NCBI GenBank assembly: GCA_020629335.1
Contig: JAHDDN010000396.1
Location: 1-5,348, forward strand
Reading direction: 5' to 3'
From: Chitinophagales bacterium
GTDB lineage: Bacteria; Bacteroidota; Bacteroidia; Chitinophagales; UBA2359
Length of the DNA stretch: 5,348 nt
The notes under the pieces are model-generated. The model was not told the DNA's origin and made no database searches. It saw only the letters and a program-made list of their open reading frames with translations. The position numbers and the translations under genes were made by a program. Shown here in pieces: positions 1-5,348 of the stretch; the stretch's first letter is position 1; the number at the start of each line of letters is the position of its first letter.

Positions 1-1
1 T

Positions 2-31
2 GTCAGTGAAACGGATGAGGAAATGGATTAG
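2..31 (+). CDS. Possible C-terminal end of a rightward gene (partial)
   Basis: Reading from base 2, nine codons give VSETDEEMD and then TAG at 29-31. A short acidic tail like this is a common protein C-terminus. A weak AT-rich hairpin overlaps the stop (ATTAG 27-31 with CTAAT 38-42) and is followed by a T-rich run at 43-54, which could be a poor intrinsic terminator. Another frame also stays open to a TAA at 39-41, so the assignment is tentative. If it is real, this gene converges on the minus-strand gene at 243-884, with the long hairpin between them. Nothing can be said about its function. Confidence 0.25.
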   Translation, partial: VSETDEEMD

Positions 32-82
32 TTACAGCTAATTTTATTTTTTTTGGATTTTTTTCTAAAAATACCCGCTAAT

Positions 83-244
83 AAGTAGTTGAAGGTAATT
101 ATTCGTGCATTCTTGATGAGCTTATTTTTAGCTTAGACAAGGCGCCTTTCGCCAGTAATAGCAGGGCTATTGCTAAGAAAAGCAACGAAGGATAAGCTAA
201 AAAGAGGCCATCAGAACTGCCGAAATAATTAACTTTAGCTACTT
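83..244. repeat. Long imperfect hairpin element (MITE- or REP-like)
   Basis: The whole stretch folds back on itself. The outer arms 83-103 and 224-244 match at 18 of 21 positions and begin AAGTAG / end CTACTT. Further paired blocks are GCA 107-109 with TGC 218-220, TTGATG-type bases 113-118 with 209-214 (one G-U), and a perfect 11-bp stem TTTTTAGCTTA 125-135 with 193-203. The apical stem pairs 154-162 with 166-174 (one G-U) around the loop AGG. A small side hairpin GGCG-CCTTT-CGCC lies at 141-153. There is no room for a transposase. A possible 3-bp duplication AAT flanks it (80-82 and 245-247). It could be a non-autonomous mobile element, a dispersed Bacteroidota hairpin, or a structured bidirectional 3' end between converging genes. 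The typical integron attC ends (RYYYAAC/GTTRRRY) are not present. Confidence 0.75.
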
Positions 245-884
245 AATAATGCTCCGCCTTAGTAAAATACTCCCCCCTTTGATCTTTATGTTGGTGGAGA
301 TAGCCTTCCTTAGTCATCGCAAAAAGCATTCGTTTGGCTCTGCGATCTGATATATTGAGTTTAACTGCCAAAAGCTTAGACGTAATTAATTCATTCTTTT
401 TGAGGAAATCGAGTACTGCTTGCTCCTTAGAATCTAATTTTCGACTTGGCGCATCGCTATGATATTGCTGTGCTAAAGCCTTTGCACCTGTCTTACTGAC
501 CGCCAGGCACTGATCATCGGCTCGGACATAGGCTTTCTCTTGCCCTTTCTTATTAATGGCGTAGTGGGGTTTTCGCTCACTTTCTTCTACAGTTACCACT
601 AGTATTTGAATACCATTTTCACGGACTACTTTGTATCGAACAGGAATTCTGGGTGTACAAAAGAATTCTGTAGCTAAGTCAATTCGGGATTTCGATTGAT
701 GGATATTAGCCCCAATGATACTCCCAAAATCGTCTACTCCTACCAATATTTGCCCTCCTTTATGGTTCGCAAAGGCCACAATAACACGAGCAATCTTCTC
801 AGATTCGCTGATGCTTCGCTTAAACTCTAAAGTAGCACATTCGCCACTTTGCCATATCATTTCTTCTATTTCTTTGATCGTCAA
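243..884 (-). CDS. AlbA_2 (Schlafen-like) domain putative nucleic-acid/ATP-binding protein with C-terminal winged-helix region
   Basis: The 213-residue product has an N-terminal AlbA_2 domain, about residues 12-130. Its family signatures are E-x-x-x-LEFKR (15-23), VAFANHKGG-Q-ILVGVDDFG (36-54) and the AYVR strand (118-121). Proteins of this family are annotated as ATP-binding or DNA-binding regulators; some are tied to stress or phage responses, but the biochemical role is mostly unknown. Residues about 150-208 look like a winged helix (SKEQAVLDFLKKNELITSK, then a basic recognition-like helix SDRRAKRMLFAM), which suggests a cytoplasmic transcription regulator. The protein is shorter than the family members of 400 or more residues that carry an extra ATPase-like domain. 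The start at 884 is TTG; it keeps the usual IKEIEEMI helix before the LEFK motif, whereas the first ATG (858-860) would remove it. There is no Shine-Dalgarno sequence. It is divergent from the CNNM gene. Confidence 0.9.
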   Translation of the reverse strand: MTIKEIEEMIWQSGECATLEFKRSISESEKIARVIVAFANHKGGQILVGVDDFGSIIGANIHQSKSRIDLATEFFCTPRIPVRYKVVRENGIQILVVTVEESERKPHYAINKKGQEKAYVRADDQCLAVSKTGAKALAQQYHSDAPSRKLDSKEQAVLDFLKKNELITSKLLAVKLNISDRRAKRMLFAMTKEGYLHQHKDQRGEYFTKAEHY

Positions 885-930
885 GGTACTAATTTGAGAT
901 TTGTGTACAATTTTTGCTGTATTTCAGTTA

Positions 931-938
931 CAAAGTTA
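931..938 (-). promoter_or_regulatory. Candidate -7 element for the AlbA_2 gene
   Basis: On the minus strand this reads TAACTTTG, a full match to the Bacteroidota -7 consensus TAnnTTTG. It lies about 47 bases upstream of the TTG start, giving a leader of roughly 40 bases. No convincing -33 TTG box is seen 19-21 bases further upstream, so the call rests on one short element. Confidence 0.4.
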
Positions 939-982
939 ATGTTTCTTCGTATTCTATGCAGTAATAGGTTGCTAAGATTTAT

Positions 983-990
983 TACCTTTG
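983..990 (+). promoter_or_regulatory. Candidate -7 element for the CNNM-CBS gene
   Basis: TACCTTTG matches the Bacteroidota -7 consensus TAnnTTTG and lies 58 bases before the ATG at 1049. A TTG at 969-971 is too close to be a standard -33 box. A 6-bp inverted repeat (GTAATA 961-966 with TATTAC 980-985) overlaps the left edge of the element and could be an operator half-site pair, but repeats this short arise by chance in AT-rich DNA. Confidence 0.4.
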
Positions 991-1048
991 TCCTTTTAAA
1001 CGGGATGATTATTAAAAATTGTTCATTCCATAAACCAATACAGATCAA

Positions 1049-2197
1049 ATGGGTACCTTATTAACTTGGTTTTTTGTATCGATATTTTTTTCATTCTTAT
1101 GCTCCATTTTGGAAGCAGTGCTATTAAGCGTGAATAACACCTTTCTCAATGTCAAACTTAAAGAAGGAGCCTCTTATGCGTCTAAACTCAAAGAACTCAA
1201 GGACGATGTAGATAAGCCTTTAATTGCTATCTTAACGCTCAACACCATTGCCCACACCGCAGGGGCCATAGGCGTAGGAGCATCTGCCGAAGCTGCTTTC
1301 ATTAATCAGCCTTACATTAATTTATTCGGCCTCCAGCTACCGGTATTAACATTAGTCTCTGTATTCATGACTTTAGCGATCTTGATCGCCTCTGAAATCA
1401 TTCCCAAAACAATAGGTGCTACTTACTGGAAATCCTTAGCGGGCTTTTCCACTAAAACACTTAATGTCATGGTGTTAATCATGAAGTATACAGGCATGAT
1501 GTGGCTTTTGCAGTTATTTACTCGTATGATAGGTAAAGGCAAAAAGAAAAACGTCCTTAGTAGAGCAGATTATCAAGTAATGACAGAAATGGGTGCCAAG
1601 CAAGGTATTTTTGAAGGACACGAGTCTCGTGTGATTCAAAATATCTTAAAAGTAAAGGACTTAACTGCTGAGAATATCATGACTCCTCGAACTGTTCTAG
1701 TAACAGCTCCCGCAGAAATGACCATTGCTGATTTCAACGACTTAGAAGAAAATCGAAATGTTTCAAGAGTACCTCTTTTTGAGGATGGCGATAAAGACAA
1801 AATATCACAATACGTTCTTAGAGATGATGCATTAGATAGCGAAGTTAACGAAAAAGGTCACCTTCCACTCTCCAGCATTAGTCGCCCAATGATTATCGTC
1901 GATAAAAAACTCGTTATTACAGATATTTTAGATAAACTGAAAGATTCCAATGAGCACATCGTCTTAGCGATGGATCAATTCGGAGGCGTAGCTGGTGTTG
2001 TGTCTTTAGAAGATGTAGTAGAAACCCTTCTAGGTATGGAAATCATGGACGAAACAGATAAAACCGCCGATTTACAAGCCGAAGCTCGTAAAAACTGGCA
2101 AGAAAGAGCTAATGAATTAGGCATCGTCACAGACACCCCTCCAGATCAAAAAGACATAGAAGAAGAACGAAATCCCTATGATCAAGATGCTTCCTAA
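1049..2197 (+). CDS. CNNM (DUF21)/CBS-pair membrane protein, HlyC/CorC superfamily
   Basis: The 382-residue inner-membrane protein has a CNNM/DUF21 domain (about 1-165) with hydrophobic segments near 4-28, 57-84, 96-118 and 135-160. Family signatures are LNTIAHTAGAIGVGA (64-78) and SEIIPKTIGATYW (115-127). A linker leads to the CBS pair: the first CBS starts at IMTPRTV (210-216), the second covers about 278-335 and ends with the typical HIVLAMDQFGGVAG and VSLEDVVETLLG (303-329). Relatives are linked to magnesium or other cation efflux, with CBS domains sensing adenine nucleotides; the old name hemolysin is misleading. The C-terminal CorC/HlyC domain is absent: after the CBS pair only about 47 charged, probably disordered residues remain. 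Short versions like this occur in Bacteroidota. The ATG at 1049 starts directly before the first membrane segment; there is no Shine-Dalgarno sequence. The gene appears monocistronic because a terminator follows. Confidence 0.95.
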   Translation: MGTLLTWFFVSIFFSFLCSILEAVLLSVNNTFLNVKLKEGASYASKLKELKDDVDKPLIAILTLNTIAHTAGAIGVGASAEAAFINQPYINLFGLQLPVLTLVSVFMTLAILIASEIIPKTIGATYWKSLAGFSTKTLNVMVLIMKYTGMMWLLQLFTRMIGKGKKKNVLSRADYQVMTEMGAKQGIFEGHESRVIQNILKVKDLTAENIMTPRTVLVTAPAEMTIADFNDLEENRNVSRVPLFEDGDKDKISQYVLRDDALDSEVNEKGHLPLSSISRPMIIVDKKLVITDILDKLKDSNEHIVLAMDQFGGVAGVVSLEDVVETLLGMEIMDETDKTADLQAEARKNWQERANELGIVTDTPPDQKDIEEERNPYDQDAS

Positions 2198-2231
2198 TAA
2201 TTATTTACAATTCCAAATAAAAATTCTTTAG

Positions 2232-2264
2232 TGGCCGACCTTTGTGTCGGCCATTTTATTTTAT
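2232..2264 (+). terminator. Intrinsic terminator of the CNNM-CBS gene
   Basis: A perfect 8-bp stem, TGGCCGAC (2232-2239) with GTCGGCCA (2246-2253), has the 6-base loop CTTTGT and is followed by a T-rich run (TTTTATTTTATT). It begins 35 bases after the stop codon of the upstream gene. The reverse strand lacks an equally good T-run directly after the stem, so it mainly serves rightward transcription. Confidence 0.92.
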
Positions 2265-2316
2265 TCCCTAACCCAATTAAGATTATTCAGTTTACCAGTT
2301 TTTCAGTTATTAATTG

Positions 2317-2545
2317 GGGGCTTCCCTGCGCTCGTACTAAAGAAGGGCGCAGCAAAAATCCATTCATCATTTACATTCATCTTTCATCATTCGCCGAAGG
2401 CGCAGGTCGGGCTGTCCGTTCTTATGTGGCTATGTGTCTGCTACTCCGCTAAGGTCTGCTTGTCTGCCCTGCGGGCCAGCCATCGCATACCTAAGCTCCA
2501 TAAGCAGCCCCATTGACGCCACATACCACTACCATCCCTAAGCCG
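2317..2545. other. GC-rich, fold-rich non-coding stretch, probable dispersed intergenic repeat
   Basis: Composition changes sharply: bases 2401-2520 are about 59% G+C (71 of 120), against clearly AT-rich genes on both sides. Several foldback pairs are visible: CTGCGC 2326-2331 with GCGCAG 2347-2352; CGCC 2392-2395 with GGCG 2399-2402 around GAA; and TATGTGGC 2423-2430 with GCCACATA 2518-2525. GGCGCAG occurs twice (2346-2352, 2399-2405). Words such as GGTCGGGCTGTCCGTT are, from memory, typical of intergenic repeats in Bacteroidota genomes, but I cannot verify copy number here. Two open frames across it start inside or beside the terminator and encode low-complexity peptides without domain features, so I treat it as non-coding. 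Confidence 0.45.
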
Positions 2546-2547
2546 AA

Positions 2548-2625
2548 AACTAGCGATGAGTGCATAGTGATGAGCGATGAGTATAAAAAAGCTACACGCT
2601 AAACGCTCATCACTATGCGCTAGTT
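2548..2625. repeat. Inverted repeat with 15-bp perfect inner stem and nested direct repeats
   Basis: GCATAGTGATGAGCG (2562-2576) is perfectly complementary to CGCTCATCACTATGC (2604-2618). An outer 8-bp pair, AACTAGCG (2548-2555) with CGCTAGTT (2618-2625), extends it, sharing base C2618. The left arm is longer: it carries about 6 extra bases between the outer and inner stems. The loop 2577-2603 is A-rich. GCGATGAGT appears twice, 21 bases apart (2553-2561 and 2574-2582), so the extra bases probably came from a local duplication. No T-run follows it, so it is not an ordinary terminator. It may be a dispersed hairpin repeat, a protein-binding palindrome, or a structured 5' element of the downstream gene. 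Confidence 0.75.
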
Positions 2626-2737
2626 AATCAGTTTCACAAATCTTATTTATAAAAATTTTACTATATTAGCAATGTAAAACAAACCTATTTATCCTCAACA
2701 CTTAACATATTATTCATTTAACCCTAAAACCACCTTT
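2626..2737 (+). promoter_or_regulatory. AT-rich leader and weak promoter region of the repeat-protein gene
   Basis: This segment is strongly AT-rich and precedes the ATG at 2738. TATATTAG (2662-2669) is one base off the TAnnTTTG -7 consensus and lies between a 6-bp inverted pair (TTTTAC 2656-2661, GTAAAA 2674-2679). No clear -33 box is visible. The bases just before the start (CCACCTTT) do not form a Shine-Dalgarno sequence, as is usual in this phylum. Confidence 0.3.
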
Positions 2738-5348
2738 ATGAAAAGCTTTGTAAAAGTATATTTCTTGCTAATTATTAGCCTAATCATGCTTAGCCCTTAC
2801 ACTGTTCAATCTCAAATTACTTTAGGCCCTCCGAATATAATTATGGAGTCTGAAACTAATAACCCTCAGGATTTACAGCTAGGAGATATAAATGGCGATG
2901 GAATATTAGATGTAGTTTGTATTTCTTCAAGATTCAAAAAAATAAATTGGTATCAAAATGATGGAAATGGCAATTTTGGAGAGGAAAATATCATACGAAA
3001 AGATGACTTTATCAATCCAATCAATAATATATTATATTTTGATTTAGGAGACATTAACAATGATGGCTATTTAGATATCGTTTATTCTTCAGTATTAATG
3101 GATGAAATAGTATGGATAGAAAGTACAGGTAGTGGCAACTTTTCAACAGAAGAACAAATTATTACTACTTCAATCAATAATCCTCAGAATATTAGTATTG
3201 AAGATTTAGATGGTGACGGTGACCAAGATATTATTTACACATCAACTTCTGATGATCAAATAGGTTGGTTTGAAAATGAAGCAGGTGTGTTTTCAAATGA
3301 AATAATTATTTCAACCAACTCTGGTCCTGAAGTTTTACAATTATTAGATTTTGATGAAGATGGGGATATCGATATTGTTACTGCTCTTAATAATAACTCT
3401 ATCATTTGGTATGAAAATGAAGGGGCTGGTATTTTTGCCATAGAACAAACAATTAGTGATGATGTACTTCCTCTTCAAGATATTTATGTTGATGATTTGG
3501 ATAGTGATGGTGACTGGGATGTTGTATCAGTTACTTTTAGTCAAATTGCTTGGCATGAAAACATAGGTTCAGGGGTATTTGCACCTAAACAGGAAGTAAG
3601 TGATTTAGCTTCCATAGCTCAATCCGTTTATTCTGCCGACTTGGATGAAGATGGCGATATTGATCTTATCTCTGCTTCAAATAATAATACTGAAATTGCT
3701 TGGTATGAAAATGATGATAATCAAGGTTTTTTTCCACAACAAATTATTAGTTTAGACTTTAATTCTCCCCATGTAATAATCGCTGATGATTTGGATGGTG
3801 AAGATGGTGTTGATATTGTCGTGATTTCTGAATGGGATGACAAACTCGCTTGGTTTAAAAACAATGGAAATGGCAGTTTCTTGCCTCCTAATTATATAAG
3901 TAAAAATATTGCAGGGGCAAACTTTACGATAGTTAATGACTTGGATAATGATACGGATTTAGATGTAATTACATCATCAAATGCAGATCATAAGGTATCT
4001 TGGTATGAAAATTTAGGAAATGGTATCTTCGGTGATCAAAATATAATAACAATAGATTCAAAATCGGTGAATGAAATAAGAGCAGATGATTTGAATGGAG
4101 ATGGTAATATAGATATATTGTCTGCATCACTTGAAGATGATAAAATTGCTTGGTATGAAAATTTAGGAAATGGGGTTTTTGGCCCCCAACAACTTATTAG
4201 TACTGATATTGATGAAACCAACTATTTATATCCAGAAGATTTAGACTCAGATGGAGATAAAGATGTCTTTGCTTTTTCGAGGATAGAAAATAAAATATTT
4301 TGGTATGAAAATGACGGAAATGGTAATTTTGCTTCAGAACAGATAATCTACACAAGCTCTAATTCAATAGTAGCCTCTACTTTAGCCGATGTAGATCAAG
4401 ATGGTTATACAGATATAATAGCGAGTATTGGGACAGACTTGGTTTGGCTTAAAAGTAATGGTACTGGGGTTTTTGATTCACCAGAATATATTGGTTCGAC
4501 CCCACCATATATAGGCGGTATTATCTATAGTTTCTACAACCTTGTCATAAGCGATTTAAATAATGATAGCTTTCCTGATATTATAGCACAACATAATGTT
4601 CAATCCAGCGTAAATAAAAAAATTGTTTGGTTTGAAAATACTGGTGGTGGAAATTTTGAAGATTCAGCATATATTACTGGCGGTAGCAACTATTATAAAT
4701 TATTTGCTGGAGACATTAACAATGATGGTAATAATGATTTTTTGCATAATGGTGGGTCTAATTTTTATTCTTGGCTGAATGACGGAACAGGCACATTTAC
4801 ACAAAACTTACTGGATTCAGAAATTTACAATGCACAATCTATTAATCTGGCAGATTTAAAAAATGATGGATTGAATAAGTTAATTTTGACCTATTTTGAT
4901 AGAGTTGCTTGGTTCGATATTGAGATCCCCTTACATGTTAATTTGGAAGCAAATAATTTATCTTGTGTTGGTACAAATACAGGGTCTGTTCAGATAAATA
5001 TAAGTGGCGATGTAGTAGCACCCTTCACCTATCAATGGAGTTTAGATGGAGGAATCGAAGAAGGAAATGGAGTTAGCGAAACTGAAATATTTGAAATTAG
5101 TGGTTTAGGTGCAGGCGTATATGATTTTGTTTTCACAAATGCAAATGAAGATACAGTAACCATTGAAGGTTTTATGTTAGGTGAAATTGATGGAAATATT
5201 TTTGATTTTCTATACATAACAAGTACGAATAATACGAATGAACTACCCAATGGAAGTATTGAAATTACTGTTGATGGAGGTAATCCTGATTATACTTTTA
5301 GTTGGGATGGACCAGATGATGGTAGTGTTACTAATTCTTTTCCGGGAG
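2738..5348 (+). CDS. Secreted FG-GAP/VCBS-type repeat protein with SprB-like domains (3' end outside window)
   Basis: One open frame gives 870 residues and leaves the window without a stop. Residues 1-25 are a signal peptide (MKSFVKVY, a hydrophobic core, probable cut before QIT at 26). Fourteen repeats follow, each with an Asp-rich DxDxDGxxD-type calcium loop starting at residues 50, 105, 156, 204, 253, 301, 351, 401, 451, 501, 551, 606, 659 and 706. Each loop is followed about 20 residues later by a WYEN-G-G-F-like strand (W71, W126, W177, W224, W272, W322, W372, W422, W472, W522, W570, W631, W679, W725). This is the FG-GAP/VCBS beta-propeller pattern. From about 734 come SprB-like units: LSCVGTNTGSVQINISG with YQWS and the closing GLGAGVYDF, then NGSIEITVDGGNPDYTFSW at 838-856. 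Such proteins are usually exported by Sec and the type IX system and act on the cell surface or outside; the sorting domain would be downstream. The ligand is unknown. The ATG at 2738 directly begins the signal peptide. Confidence 0.95.
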   Translation, partial: MKSFVKVYFLLIISLIMLSPYTVQSQITLGPPNIIMESETNNPQDLQLGDINGDGILDVVCISSRFKKINWYQNDGNGNFGEENIIRKDDFINPINNILYFDLGDINNDGYLDIVYSSVLMDEIVWIESTGSGNFSTEEQIITTSINNPQNISIEDLDGDGDQDIIYTSTSDDQIGWFENEAGVFSNEIIISTNSGPEVLQLLDFDEDGDIDIVTALNNNSIIWYENEGAGIFAIEQTISDDVLPLQDIYVDDLDSDGDWDVVSVTFSQIAWHENIGSGVFAPKQEVSDLASIAQSVYSADLDEDGDIDLISASNNNTEIAWYENDDNQGFFPQQIISLDFNSPHVIIADDLDGEDGVDIVVISEWDDKLAWFKNNGNGSFLPPNYISKNIAGANFTIVNDLDNDTDLDVITSSNADHKVSWYENLGNGIFGDQNIITIDSKSVNEIRADDLNGDGNIDILSASLEDDKIAWYENLGNGVFGPQQLISTDIDETNYLYPEDLDSDGDKDVFAFSRIENKIFWYENDGNGNFASEQIIYTSSNSIVASTLADVDQDGYTDIIASIGTDLVWLKSNGTGVFDSPEYIGSTPPYIGGIIYSFYNLVISDLNNDSFPDIIAQHNVQSSVNKKIVWFENTGGGNFEDSAYITGGSNYYKLFAGDINNDGNNDFLHNGGSNFYSWLNDGTGTFTQNLLDSEIYNAQSINLADLKNDGLNKLILTYFDRVAWFDIEIPLHVNLEANNLSCVGTNTGSVQINISGDVVAPFTYQWSLDGGIEEGNGVSETEIFEISGLGAGVYDFVFTNANEDTVTIEGFMLGEIDGNIFDFLYITSTNNTNELPNGSIEITVDGGNPDYTFSWDGPDDGSVTNSFPG
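3999..4173 (+). repeat. Exact internal DNA repeat between adjacent propeller units
   Basis: A 25-base sequence at 3999-4023 recurs exactly at 4149-4173, 150 bases (50 codons) later; it encodes the WYENLGNG strand of repeats 8 and 9. A related 20-base match joins 3693-3712 with 4143-4162, 450 bases (three units) apart. This suggests fairly recent duplication or gene conversion among units inside the gene. Confidence 0.85.

Noticed and set aside
83..244. Integron attC site or CRISPR-like unit
   Set aside because: The ends lack the attC core motifs, no gene cassette or integrase is visible, and there are no regularly spaced direct repeats.
83..244. tRNA or other known small RNA gene
   Set aside because: The fold is one long rod with a short apical loop; no cloverleaf, anticodon arm or CCA end could be made from it.
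715..1064. Two rightward open frames (715-897 and 849-1064)
   Set aside because: They lie antisense to the AlbA_2 gene or across the divergent promoter region, have no domain features, and the second runs into the CNNM start.
243..2197. AlbA_2 plus CNNM as an antiphage or toxin-antitoxin pair
   Set aside because: The genes are divergent and the CNNM protein is a common housekeeping-type membrane family. No toxin, nuclease or effector domain is present.
2231..2516. Two overlapping rightward open frames in the intergenic region (2231-2452, 2244-2516)
   Set aside because: They start inside or at the terminator hairpin and read through the GC-rich fold-rich stretch; the peptides lack any recognisable family features and the two frames overlap.
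2548..2625. Intrinsic terminator
   Set aside because: The stem is strong but no T-run follows on either strand, and the upstream gene already has a complete terminator at 2232-2264.
3256..5250. Minus-strand open frames at 3256-3441, 4036-4221 and 5032-5250
   Set aside because: All lie antisense within the long repeat-protein gene. They recur because the repeated Asp/Glu/Asn codons leave few reverse stops.

Overview
The window looks like chromosomal DNA of a Bacteroidota bacterium. Three things point there: a secreted FG-GAP/VCBS-type repeat protein followed by SprB-like repeats, genes without Shine-Dalgarno sequences but with TAnnTTTG-like -7 promoter elements, and an AT-rich composition with palindromic, GC-richer intergenic repeats. 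I cannot name a genus.

Layout. Bases 1-31 may hold the last codons of a rightward gene. Bases 83-244 are almost entirely one long imperfect hairpin (about 162 bp) whose right end touches the stop codon of the next gene. Bases 243-884 (minus strand) encode a 213-residue AlbA_2 (Schlafen-like) putative nucleic-acid/ATP-binding protein with a C-terminal winged-helix-like segment. A 164-bp divergent spacer with a -7-like element for each direction separates it from a rightward gene at 1049-2197. That gene encodes a CNNM/DUF21-CBS membrane protein of the HlyC/CorC superfamily that lacks the usual C-terminal CorC/HlyC domain. It ends at a strong intrinsic terminator (2232-2264). Bases 2265-2737 hold no credible gene: there is a GC-rich, fold-rich stretch (about 2317-2545), a second clear inverted repeat (2548-2625), and an AT-rich leader. 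From 2738 to the right edge one uninterrupted frame encodes the first 870 residues of a large exported protein: a signal peptide, then 14 FG-GAP/VCBS-like repeats of about 50 residues, then SprB-like domains. It has no stop in the window.

How the parts relate. I see no shared pathway. The AlbA_2 and CNNM genes are divergent neighbours and may share regulatory DNA. The repeat protein is a separate transcription unit, probably a surface or secreted product of the type IX secretion system, whose sorting domain would lie beyond the window. The most notable items are the long hairpin element next to the AlbA_2 gene, the fourteen-fold propeller-type repeat (compatible with two seven-bladed propellers), and the two-part repeat region before the surface-protein gene. 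I found no convincing new multi-gene system.
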